A stretch of DNA of 64,000 bases from positions 1-64,000 of the forward strand of contig JAFAGM010000077.1 in NCBI GenBank assembly GCA_023422775.1, read 5' to 3'. Shown here in pieces: positions 1-8,717 of this stretch (within the stretch, counting starts at the first letter, position 1; each line of letters starts with the position of its first letter). The translations under genes and the position numbers were made by a program. Source of the DNA: Pseudomonadota bacterium. Lineage in GTDB: Bacteria > Pseudomonadota > Alphaproteobacteria > Rhizobiales > Xanthobacteraceae. The notes below the pieces were generated by a model. That model saw only the letters and a list, made by a program, of their open reading frames with translations, did no database searches and was not told the origin of the DNA.

Positions 1-188
1 CCACAGGCCGTCCACAGCCAATCCGGGGCGTTGTTGGTCCGTCATCCACGGAGGCATACCGGCGGTTTCCACTGCCCGTGCCCTTGATTTCAACCGCCGG
101 TCCACGGACTTTCCCCGCGGTTATCAACTTGTTTTGCCCGGCATCATCCACCGCGTAGGCCCGGATCCGCAGCGTCGTCCGCGCCAGC
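1..188. other. Left-edge non-coding stretch with TCCAC-rich motifs
   Basis: No convincing gene lies before the FAD oxidoreductase stop at 189. The stretch holds several motifs resembling half or degenerate DnaA boxes: TCCACA at 11-16, TCATCCACG at 42-50, TTTCCACTG at 66-74, GGTCCACGG at 99-107, TTATCAACT at 121-129 and TCATCCACC at 144-152. None is a perfect TTATCCACA. It may equally be an ordinary intergenic region whose left part lies outside the window. Confidence 0.35.
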
Positions 189-1790
189 CTATTTGAATAG
201 CGCACGGTGATCGCCCAGGATGGCCCGCGCGGCGTTGTGACCGGGCGCGCCGGTGACGCCGCCGCCGGGATGGGCGCCGGAGCCGCAATGATAGAGGCCC
301 TTCAGCGGCCCGCGATAATCGGCGTGGCCGAGCATCGGCCGTGCCGAGAACAACTGATTGAGCGTCAGCGCGCCATGGAAGATGTCGCCGCCGAGCAGGC
401 CGAACTGGCGCTCGAGGTCGAGCGGCGAAAGCACCTGGCGCCCGATCACGCTTTTTCCAAAGCCCGGCGCGTATTTGTCCACTGTCGCGATCATGAGGTC
501 GGCGACCTCGTCGCGATGATCGTCCCACGACTTTCCATCCGGCAATGCCGGTGCGACATGCTGGCAGAACAGGCTCGCAACGTGCTGGCCGTCAGGTGCA
601 AGCGAAGGGTCCAGCGTGGAGGGGACCAGCAGTTCGACCACCGGCTCGCGGCTCCAGCCATGTGTGCGGGCGTCGAGCCAGGCGCGGTCCATGTAACCGA
701 GGCTGGGCGCGAGGATGATGCCGGCGGTGAGATGATCGCCGGTTTCAGGCAGCGCAGTGAACGAGGGCAGGGCGGTGAGCGCGACATTCATCCGGAAGGT
801 GCCGGAGCCGTTTCGCCAGCGCCCCATGCGTTCGAGAAATTCGCTTGCCAGCGCGCCCGGCGGCACCAGCCGCGTATACAGCAATTTCGGATTGACGCCT
901 GAGGCGACATATTTCGCGCGGATGGTCTGGCCATTGTCCAGGATCACGCCCGCGGCGCGGTCGCGCTCGACGATCACCTCGCGCACGCCGGCCTCGGTTT
1001 CGATTTCGACGCCGCGCCCGCGCGCCGCGTGCGCCATCGCTTGCGTGATCGCGCCCATGCCGCCGATAGCGTGGCCCCACACGCCCTTCTTGCCGTTCAC
1101 CTCGCCGAATGCGTGGTGCAGCATGACGTAGGCCGAGCCGGCCGCGTAGGGGCTGGCGTAGTTGCCGACGATGGCGTCGAAGCCGAACAGCGCCTTCACC
1201 AGGTCGTTTTCAAAACGCTCCTCGAGCATCTCGCCGGCGGAGCGCGTGAACAGATCGAGCAGGCTGCGCTGCTGATCGAGCGAGAGCTTGCGCAGGATGC
1301 CGGCCGTGCCTAGCGCGTTGAAAGCCTCGCGAATGGCGCCGATGCCGAATCCCTCGACGAGATTTGGCGGAGCGCGCAGCACGAACTGACGCAGCACGTC
1401 GGCGATGGCCTCCAGTTCGCGCGAGAATGCATCGATCGCGACGGCATCGCGCTGGCTGAGCTTTGCCACTGATTGTCTTGTGCGGCCCTCGCCGGTCAGG
1501 AGATAGCTGCCATCGGGCGCGGGCAGGAAATTCTGTGCGCGTCGCTCGACGATGCGCAGGCCGTGTTCGGCGAGATTCAGGTCGGCAATGATCTGCGGGT
1601 TCAGCAGGCTGACGGTGTAGGCCGCCACCGAATTGCGAAAACCTGGATGGAATTCCTCGGTCACGGCGGCGCCGCCGACCACCTTCCGGCGCTCGACAAC
1701 TTTTACGCGCAGGCCCGCCATCGCGAGATAGGCCGCGCAGGTGAGGCCATTATGCCCCGCCCCAATGATGACAACGTCCGTCTCGTTCAT
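189..1790 (-). CDS. FAD-dependent oxidoreductase, phytoene-desaturase-like
   Basis: A 533-residue flavoprotein of the phytoene dehydrogenase / amine oxidase superfamily. The N-terminus carries the Rossmann dinucleotide-binding motif GAGHNG at about residues 10-15, followed by an acidic strand end (VVERR) and VGGAAVTEE. The C-terminus has the second FAD-contact region GSGAHPGGGVTGAPGHNAA. There is no signal peptide, so it is probably cytoplasmic. An in-frame ATG 14 codons upstream exists, but the start at 1790 begins directly before the FAD-binding strand and is preceded by a GAGG-like ribosome site. Substrate cannot be read from sequence; no carotenoid genes are nearby, so a role in carotenoid synthesis should not be assumed. 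Confidence 0.85.
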   Translation of the reverse strand: MNETDVVIIGAGHNGLTCAAYLAMAGLRVKVVERRKVVGGAAVTEEFHPGFRNSVAAYTVSLLNPQIIADLNLAEHGLRIVERRAQNFLPAPDGSYLLTGEGRTRQSVAKLSQRDAVAIDAFSRELEAIADVLRQFVLRAPPNLVEGFGIGAIREAFNALGTAGILRKLSLDQQRSLLDLFTRSAGEMLEERFENDLVKALFGFDAIVGNYASPYAAGSAYVMLHHAFGEVNGKKGVWGHAIGGMGAITQAMAHAARGRGVEIETEAGVREVIVERDRAAGVILDNGQTIRAKYVASGVNPKLLYTRLVPPGALASEFLERMGRWRNGSGTFRMNVALTALPSFTALPETGDHLTAGIILAPSLGYMDRAWLDARTHGWSREPVVELLVPSTLDPSLAPDGQHVASLFCQHVAPALPDGKSWDDHRDEVADLMIATVDKYAPGFGKSVIGRQVLSPLDLERQFGLLGGDIFHGALTLNQLFSARPMLGHADYRGPLKGLYHCGSGAHPGGGVTGAPGHNAARAILGDHRALFK

Positions 1791-1957
1791 GCCAGCCTCA
1801 GCTTCAAGAAGGTTTGATCGGAATCGGCGCAAAGCGCCGCATCCGTGCTTTCTTATCCCGCATTGCTCGCCGTGTCGCCCTATGCTCCATTGCGGCCCGC
1901 CGGCAGCCCCTGCCGGATGCTGCCTCCGGCCCCCGCCGGTCTTCCGCCGGAGTTTTG

Positions 1958-4243
1958 ATGACTTCTTCCGATTCGTCCGTAATGCAGGACCAGCCTTCCG
2001 AGGGTCGGAACCGGCTGGTTCTGGTTGTCTACACTGCGGCGATCTTCGTCAGCGCGCTGCTGCTGTTTTCGGTGCAGCCATTGTTCACCAAGATGGTGCT
2101 GCCGCGGCTCGGCGGCTCGCCGGCGGTTTGGTCGGTGGCGATGGTGTTCTTCCAGTCGCTGCTGCTCGGCGGTTATGCCTATGCGCATTTCCTGATGCAG
2201 CTTCGCAATCGCACGCTCCCGGTGGTGATCCATCTGGCGCTGCTCGCGCTCGCGATGCTGACGCTGCCGCTGTCGATCTCGAGCGGGTGGGGCGATCCGC
2301 CGACTTCCGGCTATGCGTTCTGGCTGCTGGGGTTGTTTGCGGTATCGATCGGGCTGCCGTTCTTCGCGCTCGCCGCCAACAATCCGCTGCTGCAGGCCTG
2401 GTTCGTCCGCACCGGCCATCCCAACGGTCCCGACCCATACTTCCTTTATGCGTCGTCGAATATCGGCAGCTTCCTGGCGCTGTTGTCCTATCCGGTACTG
2501 CTGGAGCCGGTCTTCGCGCTGCGGACGCAAAACCTGATCTGGACCGGCGGCTACGGCCTGCTGATCGTGCTGATCGCAAGCTGCGGCGTGTTGCTGCTGC
2601 GCGCGCCCGAAAAGGCCGCCGAACTGAACATGCTGGCCGACGATACCGAAGCGCCGGCGCCGTCGTGGATCCTGCGCGCCCGCTGGATTTTCCTGGCAGC
2701 CGTTCCCTCCGGACTGCTGATCGCGGTGACCGCACATATTTCCACCGATGTCGCCGCCGCGCCGCTGCTGTGGGTGCTGCCGCTCTCGCTCTATCTGTTG
2801 ACCTGGGTGCTGGTGTTCCAGTCGCGGCCGTTGCTGCCGCACAAATGGATGCTGCTGGCGCAGCCGCTGGCGATCGCGGGCGTCGTGGTGTTGCTGGCGG
2901 TCGGCGGCGAGCAGAACCTGCTGCTGACGCTCGGAGGGCATCAATTGTGTTTCTTCGTGATCGCGATGGCTTGCCATGGCGAACTGGCGCGGACCCGGCC
3001 GGCTGCGAAATATCTCACCGGCTTCTATGTCGCGCTGTCGTTCGGCGGCATGGTCGGCGGGCTGTTCGCCGGCCTGATCGCGCCGTTCACATTCTCATGG
3101 GTCGCTGAATATCCGATCCTGCTGGCGCTTGCGGCGTTATGCCGGCCGTCCGGTGGCGAGCGTCTGCCGCGCTGGAGCCGATGGTACTGGCCGTTTCTCG
3201 CCGTACTGGCGGTGGCGCTGATCGCGCCGGCATGGTCGACCGGAAAACTGTTCAACTGGTTCGAGGAACACCGGGTCTGGGTGATCGGCGCGGTCGGTGT
3301 GCTCGCGGCGCTGGTGGCGCTCAGCCTCAATGCCAACCGCTGGAAGATCTTTGCGACCGTCGTGGCGGCGCTGGTGCTGCTGCGCGCCTATCCCTCGGAT
3401 GACGGGAGGGTGGAGACCGTGCGCAGCTTCTTCGGCGTGCACAAGATCGTGGTGACGGCGAACGGTCAGTATCACGTGCTGATGCACGGCACCACCATCC
3501 ACGGCGCCGAGAAATTCAGGAACGATGACGGCACGCCGGTAACTGGCCAACCCGAACCGATTACCTACTACCACAGGGATGGCGGCATCGGTCAGGCGAT
3601 CACGGCGATCCGCGACCGCAAGGGCGCGCCGCTGCGGGTTGCCGTGATCGGGCTCGGCTCCGGCACGCTGGTCTGCGCCGCGGAGCCCGGCGAGGAGTGG
3701 AAGTTCTTCGAGATCGACCAGACGATGGTCGATACCGCACGCGACCCGAAATACTTCACCTATATCCAGTCCTGCAAACCGGACCTCGAACCCGTGATCG
3801 GCGACGCGCGGTTGACCTTCGCGCGCGAGCCAGACGGCGTCTATGACCTGATCATCGTCGACGCCTATTCGTCGGACGCCATCCCGATCCATCTGGCGAC
3901 CGAAGAGGCGATGGAGATCTACAAGTCCAAGCTGGCGCCGCAGGGCGCCGTCGTAATGCACGTCTCCAACCGGCATCTGGAACTGTCCAGCGTCGTCGTC
4001 GGCATCGCCGACGCCAACGACATGAAGAGCTGGGTCTACAGCGAGGATTCCGGCCGCGACAACGAGTACATCTTCTCCACCTCGGTCGTCGCCTCGGCGC
4101 GGGAAGAGGCCGACGTCGGCAAGCTGGCCTCGTCGGATCAATGGACGATGACGGAGGCCGAGGACGACCAGCGGGTCTGGACCGACGATTATTCCAACAT
4201 ACTGGGCGCCGTGTGGCGGCGGCTCAGGAAAGGCGAGGAATAG
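1958..4243 (+). CDS. Polytopic membrane protein fused to spermidine-synthase-like domain
   Basis: A 761-residue two-part protein. Roughly residues 15-470 are a series of hydrophobic segments (about a dozen). The remainder is a Rossmann methyltransferase fold of the spermidine synthase type with GLGSG near residue 565 (nucleotide-ligand loop) and DAYSSDAIP near residue 634, where polyamine synthases place a catalytic aspartate. The family is often labelled fused MFS/spermidine synthase, and true aminopropyl transfer has rarely been shown. The start at 1958 is chosen because GGAG sits five bases upstream and it begins just before the first membrane helix; an upstream in-frame ATG at 1814 would overlap the divergent promoter region of the FAD oxidoreductase. 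Confidence 0.85.
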   Translation: MTSSDSSVMQDQPSEGRNRLVLVVYTAAIFVSALLLFSVQPLFTKMVLPRLGGSPAVWSVAMVFFQSLLLGGYAYAHFLMQLRNRTLPVVIHLALLALAMLTLPLSISSGWGDPPTSGYAFWLLGLFAVSIGLPFFALAANNPLLQAWFVRTGHPNGPDPYFLYASSNIGSFLALLSYPVLLEPVFALRTQNLIWTGGYGLLIVLIASCGVLLLRAPEKAAELNMLADDTEAPAPSWILRARWIFLAAVPSGLLIAVTAHISTDVAAAPLLWVLPLSLYLLTWVLVFQSRPLLPHKWMLLAQPLAIAGVVVLLAVGGEQNLLLTLGGHQLCFFVIAMACHGELARTRPAAKYLTGFYVALSFGGMVGGLFAGLIAPFTFSWVAEYPILLALAALCRPSGGERLPRWSRWYWPFLAVLAVALIAPAWSTGKLFNWFEEHRVWVIGAVGVLAALVALSLNANRWKIFATVVAALVLLRAYPSDDGRVETVRSFFGVHKIVVTANGQYHVLMHGTTIHGAEKFRNDDGTPVTGQPEPITYYHRDGGIGQAITAIRDRKGAPLRVAVIGLGSGTLVCAAEPGEEWKFFEIDQTMVDTARDPKYFTYIQSCKPDLEPVIGDARLTFAREPDGVYDLIIVDAYSSDAIPIHLATEEAMEIYKSKLAPQGAVVMHVSNRHLELSSVVVGIADANDMKSWVYSEDSGRDNEYIFSTSVVASAREEADVGKLASSDQWTMTEAEDDQRVWTDDYSNILGAVWRRLRKGEE

Positions 4244-4282
4244 TCGGCAGGCCGCGGTGGCAGACTTCCGGCCGGGACGTCG

Positions 4283-4684
4283 TCACTCGAGACGGATTTC
4301 GTCCTCATCGCGGACGGCGCGCTGCTTGTCCGATGGTTTCGCCTTGCTGACCTCGAACTGCGTGAACGCGTCCAGCGCGTGGCTCGCGTACATCACCGAT
4401 GGCCCGGCGCCCATGTAGATGGCCATGCCGAGCGTCTCGCTGATTTCGTCCTTCGTGGCGCCCTGTTCCACGCAAGCCTTGACGTGAAAGGCGATGCAGT
4501 CGTCGCACCGCACCGCCACCGCGATGCCCAGCGCGATCAGTTCCTTGGTCTTGCCGTCCAGCGCTTTTGAGACCGTCGCTGCCTTCGCAATGCCCGCGAA
4601 CGCCTTCATGACGTCGGGGGCCGCTCCGCGGAGGCCACGCAGAAGCGTGCTCAAATCGGTGGTTTGTTGCGGCCAATTGGTCAT
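4283..4684 (-). CDS. Carboxymuconolactone decarboxylase / AhpD-like protein
   Basis: A 133-residue all-helical CMD-family protein. The diagnostic CxxC is present as CDDC at residues 60-63 followed by IAFHVKACVEQG, as in AhpD-type disulfide reductases and peroxidase partners. EISETLGMAIYMGAGPSVMYA matches the second half of the family. The start at 4684 (MTNWPQQ) is preferred over an ATG 23 codons upstream because the family begins about there. It converges with the spermidine-synthase-like gene across 39 bases. A redox role (peroxide or alkylhydroperoxide reduction) is likely from the cysteine pair, while a decarboxylase activity is unlikely. Confidence 0.85.
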   Translation of the reverse strand: MTNWPQQTTDLSTLLRGLRGAAPDVMKAFAGIAKAATVSKALDGKTKELIALGIAVAVRCDDCIAFHVKACVEQGATKDEISETLGMAIYMGAGPSVMYASHALDAFTQFEVSKAKPSDKQRAVRDEDEIRLE

Positions 4685-4833
4685 CGATTTTGCCTTGTGG
4701 TTGTCGGCAAAATATACTCGGCAAGCCGCTCGGCCGGCATTGCGATGGATCAAGGCAGCGGCGATCGGACCTTTGCGATCGTGCCTGACGCGCCTATGAT
4801 TTTTCGCAACTGTTGAACCCGGCGGAAATCACC

Positions 4834-5265
4834 ATGGCCAACTTCACACCGGTATCGGCCGCCATTGGCGGCGCCCTGATCGGGCTCTCTGCTGTCCTGC
4901 TGATGTTGTCGACCGGCCGGATCGCCGGGGTCAGCGGTATCTTCAGTGGTCTGCTCAGTCTGCGCAGCGAGCATAAAGGCTGGCGCGTCGCCTTTATCGC
5001 CGGACTCGTTCTGGCTCCCGTCATCGCCGGCCTGGTCGGTCATGGGATGGCGACGCCGGAACTGCCGGCCAGTTGGGCGGTGCCGGTCGTCGCCGGACTG
5101 CTGGTCGGCTTCGGTTCGCCGGCGCTGGAAAGCCTCGCGACGCTGTCGCCCGGGATCATCGTCTTCGTCGTCGCGATGGCCGCAGGCATGGTGCTTCACG
5201 ACGGCTGGCAGCGTGCGCGGCTGTTGGCTCAACGCGACGGCCAGCTTGCGCGCGCCGATGGTTGA
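4834..5265 (+). CDS. YeeE/YedE-family membrane protein lacking the Cys motif
   Basis: A 143-residue protein with about four transmembrane segments. The N-terminus (FTPVSAAIGGALIGLSAVLL, then GRIAGVSGI) is a clear match to one half of YeeE/YedE transporters, which move thiosulfate or related sulfur species. Family members normally follow the GLLVGFG helix with a glycine- and cysteine-rich loop of the form GCTSGHGVCG. Here residues 88-110 read GLLVGFGSPALES then LATLSPG, so that loop is absent and the protein has no cysteine at all. The ATG at 4834 follows GGCGGAA; a TTG at 4813 is a weaker alternative. Transport of thiosulfate by the known mechanism is therefore doubtful. Confidence 0.75.
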   Translation: MANFTPVSAAIGGALIGLSAVLLMLSTGRIAGVSGIFSGLLSLRSEHKGWRVAFIAGLVLAPVIAGLVGHGMATPELPASWAVPVVAGLLVGFGSPALESLATLSPGIIVFVVAMAAGMVLHDGWQRARLLAQRDGQLARADG

Positions 5266-5310
5266 GGTTGCGGTCGCGCATGATCGCGCGACCGGCGCAA
5301 CCTCCCCAGG

Positions 5311-6081
5311 TTAGTTCTGGTAGGGCTGCTGATAATATTGCTGCCGCGGCTGATAGTAGTAGCCCTGCGGCGCCGGCGCATAGCCGCGGTTGCCGTAGTA
5401 TTGCTGCTGTTGATAGGCCTGCGTGTCATAGACGCGACGGCTCGGCGGGGCGGGGTAGCGGGCTTCGTTCGAAGAGCCATCGGCCGGATAGATGTAGCCA
5501 TTGTCGACCCGTGCCTGCGGCGCAACGCGCTGCAGTTGCGGCGTGATCACGACGGGGTCGCCGGCGGCATCGTATTGCTGCTCATACTGCGGCTGCGTGG
5601 CGCGGCGTGCGACCGCGGTGTTGGCTCGTCGAGGATTGCGGGCCAGCGCGACCTGCGATGAGCCGGTCAGTGTCACCGTGGTGTTGAGCACGCCTTGCTC
5701 CTTCACCAGCGCGAACAGCTTTGCAGCATGCTCGCGCGACAGCCGCACGCAGCCGTGCGAAGCCGGGCTGCCGAGGCGGCTGACGGAATCGGTGCCGTGG
5801 ATGGCGTGACCTATCTTGGTGAAGAAGATCGAGTGCGGCATCGGCGCATCGTCGAATTCCCTGGAATAGTGATCTTCTTCCATGCGGAAGGCGCGGAAGC
5901 TGCCGTTCGGCGTCTCGTAGGAGGGAAGGCCCGACGATACCGGCCAAGTGTACCGCTCGACGCCGTCGACGGCGACGGTCATCCGCTGGTTGTCCTTGTC
6001 GACGGTGATCGCGACCTTGGCCTGAGCGGCGCCCGAGGCAAGCAGCGTCAGCGCGGTGAAAGCAACGAGGAAGGAACGCAT
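5311..6081 (-). CDS. L,D-transpeptidase (YkuD domain), secreted
   Basis: A 256-residue secreted protein with a signal peptide of about 21 residues (cut after ASGAAQA). The YkuD domain spans about residues 22-130 and ends in the catalytic signature SHGCVRL with the nucleophilic cysteine at 111, preceded by HGTDSVSRLGSPA. Such enzymes form 3-3 peptidoglycan cross-links or attach proteins to peptidoglycan in the periplasm. The tail from about residue 150 to the end is low complexity and rich in Gln, Tyr and Pro. An ATG 44 codons upstream would place the signal peptide internally, so the start at 6081 is used. No stop-adjacent terminator was seen. Confidence 0.9.
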   Translation of the reverse strand: MRSFLVAFTALTLLASGAAQAKVAITVDKDNQRMTVAVDGVERYTWPVSSGLPSYETPNGSFRAFRMEEDHYSREFDDAPMPHSIFFTKIGHAIHGTDSVSRLGSPASHGCVRLSREHAAKLFALVKEQGVLNTTVTLTGSSQVALARNPRRANTAVARRATQPQYEQQYDAAGDPVVITPQLQRVAPQARVDNGYIYPADGSSNEARYPAPPSRRVYDTQAYQQQQYYGNRGYAPAPQGYYYQPRQQYYQQPYQN

Positions 6082-6280
6082 TTTACTAACCTCTGGCCTT
6101 TGGGCCTCAAATGACGCCGGCTCTCCGTCCCCGGCATCCAATATGCCCCGAAGGCGGCATTGGTTCCAGTGGCCTGCGCCCACAATCGTTAACGCCTGCC
6201 ACGGCGCAAACAAGGCGGCTCAACGGCACAATCGGCGGCAAAGTGCTGACATTTTCGCGAGCGGCGGGGGCCGAGAGTTC

Positions 6281-6335
6281 GTCATGCCCGGGCTTGTCCC
6301 GAGACGTGGATGGCCGGGACAAGCCCGGCCATGAC
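6281..6335. repeat. Palindromic intergenic repeat (type A)
   Basis: The arms at 6281-6301 and 6315-6335 are inverted copies of about 21 bases with one mismatch around a short centre (GTCATGCCCGGGCTTGTCCC against its complement). It sits between the L,D-transpeptidase start and the ABC permease stop. Similar GTCATGCCCGGGC-type hairpins are widespread between genes in Bradyrhizobium; copy number cannot be checked from this window. It could act as a transcript-end stabiliser for the ABC operon. Confidence 0.75.
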
Positions 6336-6351
6336 GGCGGATCAGCGGGCG

Positions 6352-7113
6352 TCAGTTCTTCAGCCGGTATCCGGTTCTGAATATCCACCAGATCAGCGCC
6401 ATGCAGATGGCGAGGAAACCGAGCGTCATGCCGAAGCTCAAGGCCACACTGACGTCGGCGATTTCGTAAAAGCTCCAGCGGAATCCCGAGATCAGATAAA
6501 CCACCGGATTGAGCATCGTGATGGTGCGCCAGCCATCCGGCAGCATGTTGACCGAGTAGAAGCTGCCGCCGAGGAAGGTCAGCGGCGTCACGATCAGCAT
6601 CGGGATCATCTGCAGCTTCTCGAAGCCGTCAGCCCAGATGCCGATGATGAAGCCGAACAGGCTGAAGGTTACCGCGGTCAGCACCAGGAAGGTCAGCATC
6701 CACCACGGATGCAGGATGTGCAGCGGGACGAACAGCGCGGCAGTGGCCAGTATGATGAGGCCGAGGATGACGGATTTGGTCGCGGCGGCGCCGACATAGC
6801 CGATGACGATCTCGTAATAGGAAACCGGCGCCGACAATATTTCATAGATGGTGCCGACGAATTTCGGGAAGTAAATGCCGAACGAGGCGTTGGCGATGCT
6901 CTGCGTCAGCACCGACAGCATCACCAGCCCCGGCACGATGAAGGTGCCGTAGCTTACGCCCTCGACTTCGGTGATGCGGGAGCCGATCGCAGCGCCGAAC
7001 ACCACGAAATACAGCGAGGTGGAAACCACCGGCGAGACGATGCTCTGCAGCAGCGTGCGCCAGGTGCGCGCCATTTCGAACAGGTAGATGGCGCGGATCG
7101 CTCGGAAATTCAT
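6352..7113 (-). CDS. ABC-2 type transporter permease
   Basis: A 253-residue integral membrane protein with about six transmembrane segments, matching ABC-2 permeases (NodJ/DrrB/YadH type). The early segment FEMARTWRTLLQSIVSP is the amphipathic/first-helix region, and FYSVNMLPDGWRTITMLNP near residues 190-210 is the usual late loop. The start overlaps the ATPase stop by four bases (ATGA), showing translational coupling. It should pair with the upstream ATPase as a half-transporter exporting a drug, lipid or polysaccharide; the cargo is not evident. Confidence 0.9.
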   Translation of the reverse strand: MNFRAIRAIYLFEMARTWRTLLQSIVSPVVSTSLYFVVFGAAIGSRITEVEGVSYGTFIVPGLVMLSVLTQSIANASFGIYFPKFVGTIYEILSAPVSYYEIVIGYVGAAATKSVILGLIILATAALFVPLHILHPWWMLTFLVLTAVTFSLFGFIIGIWADGFEKLQMIPMLIVTPLTFLGGSFYSVNMLPDGWRTITMLNPVVYLISGFRWSFYEIADVSVALSFGMTLGFLAICMALIWWIFRTGYRLKN

Positions 7114-8033
7114 GGCGCTTTCACCAGGTTGACAAAGATGTCTTCGAGAGAAGACTGGCTGGTGTCGAGATCGGAGATGCGGATGCCCGCGTCGCGCAGG
7201 TCGCTCAGGAGGCTGGTGATCCCGGTGCGGTCGCCCGTTGTGTCGTAATCATAGATCACGGCGCGGCCGTCGTCGGACAGTTCGAGATTGTAGGCCGCAA
7301 GCGAGGCGGGGATCGCATCGACCTTGCCCTGCAGATAGAGTTTCAAATGCTTCTTGCCGAGCTTCCGCATCAACCCGGCCTTGTCCTCGACCAGGACGAT
7401 CTCGCCCTTGTTGATGACGCCGATCCGGTCGGCCATCTCCTCGGCTTCCTGGATGTAATGCGTGGTCAGGATGATGGTGACGCCGGCGGCCTGCAGTCCG
7501 CGCACCACCTCCCACATGCCCTTGCGCAATTCGACGTCGACGCCTGCCGTCGGCTCGTCCAGGAACAGGATCTGCGGCTCGTGCGACAGCGCCTTCGCGA
7601 TCATCACGCGGCGCTTCATGCCGCCGGACAGCGTGATGATCTTGGAATCCTTCTTCTCCCACAGCGAAAGGTCCTTTAGCACCTTCTCGATGTGCGCGGG
7701 ATTCTTCGGCTTGCCGAACAGGCCGCGGCTGAAACTGACGGTCGCCCACACGGTTTCAAAGGAGTCGGTGTGGAGTTCCTGCGGCACGAGGCCAATCAGC
7801 GACCGTGCGGCGCGATAATCCCTGTCGATGTCATGCCCGCCGACGGTGACGCTGCCCTCGCTAAGTTTGGCGATGCCGCAGATGATGCTGATCAGCGTGG
7901 TCTTGCCGGCGCCGTTCGGCCCCAGCAGCGCGAAGATCTCGCCGCGCGTGATGTCAAGGTTGATGCCGTTGAGCGCCTTGAATCCGGTGCCGTAGGTCTT
8001 CGATAGATTTGAGACGGATATGATGGAAGGCAT
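7110..8033 (-). CDS. ABC transporter ATP-binding protein
   Basis: A 307-residue nucleotide-binding subunit. Walker A is GPNGAGKT at residues 38-45, the signature is LSGGM near 141, Walker B is ILFLDEP near 163, and the H-loop histidine is in LTTHYIQEAEE. The C-terminal extension after about residue 220 (through SQSSLEDIFVNLVK) is the regulatory tail typical of ABC-2 exporter ATPases. It is the first gene of a two-gene operon with the permease. The start at 8033 is the only sensible ATG before SVSNLSKTYG. Confidence 0.93.
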   Translation of the reverse strand: MPSIISVSNLSKTYGTGFKALNGINLDITRGEIFALLGPNGAGKTTLISIICGIAKLSEGSVTVGGHDIDRDYRAARSLIGLVPQELHTDSFETVWATVSFSRGLFGKPKNPAHIEKVLKDLSLWEKKDSKIITLSGGMKRRVMIAKALSHEPQILFLDEPTAGVDVELRKGMWEVVRGLQAAGVTIILTTHYIQEAEEMADRIGVINKGEIVLVEDKAGLMRKLGKKHLKLYLQGKVDAIPASLAAYNLELSDDGRAVIYDYDTTGDRTGITSLLSDLRDAGIRISDLDTSQSSLEDIFVNLVKAP

Positions 8034-8155
8034 TGCGGGCGTGGCTGTCTGAAAGGGAGCGAGCGACGCGGCGCTTGGGCCGGGGTCGGTGCGGGGGCGG
8101 GCGGGAACCGGGAGATAGGAACGCAGAGCCGCTTGTTCAATCGCGCGGGGTAAAA

Positions 8156-8704
8156 TTATGCTGCTTTCGGTGTTTCATCGAACTCCAGCCGGAAGCCGAA
8201 TACATCGACCTTTTCCACCTGGAAGTCGATTTCGGGAAAGCGGACGAAGCCTAATCCTTCATACATCGTCCAGGCTGTCTGCATGATCCGCGTGGTATGC
8301 AGAATTATCCGGGCCTTGCCCGTATGCCGCGCGTGGTCGATGCAGAATCTGGCCAGTCCCTTGCCAACGCCCCGGCCCTGACACGCGCCGTTGACGGCGA
8401 GCAGGCGGACGCCGGCGGCATCGGTAATCGTGGCGACGGTGTCGATGCCGTACTGGGTCAGGTCGTCGATGTAATCGATGCTGCCGAGCAGTTGGCCATT
8501 GTCATCAGCAGCAACAAAGATTGTGAATGCCGGGTTGGCGGCGCCGGCGGCGACGTTCTCCAGCATTGCCTAGTAAGGCGGCCATTCTTCGGGGGAGGGC
8601 ATGCCGGGCAGGGCGGCATAGGCGGAAACCAGCAGCTTGCCCAGCGCCGGAAAATCCTCTGGCCGCGCCTGGCGGATGCTCCAGCCCGATGCCGATGAAC
8701 TCAT
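8156..8704 (-). pseudogene. GNAT acetyltransferase interrupted by in-frame TAG
   Basis: A continuous GNAT reading frame of 183 codons runs from an ATG at 8704 to the stop at 8156, broken only by TAG at codon 45 (8570-8572). The first part reads MSSSASGWSIRQARPEDFPA and ends at WPPY; after the amber codon the frame resumes as AMLENVAAGAANPAF. The acetyl-CoA loop is present as ACQGRGVGKGLARF, and the later YEGLGFVR strand is intact. An ATG two codons after the TAG could restart translation to give a 136-residue fragment lacking the first GNAT strand and helix. The gene follows uvrD by 13 bases. Either a recent nonsense mutation or a base-call error is possible; a normal family member would have an aromatic residue here. 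Confidence 0.75.
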
Positions 8705-8717
8705 GACGTGGCGGGCC

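Noticed and set aside
8570..8572. Pyrrolysine at the TAG codon
   Set aside because: No pyl genes are seen, the host group does not use pyrrolysine, and a single base change from Tyr explains it.
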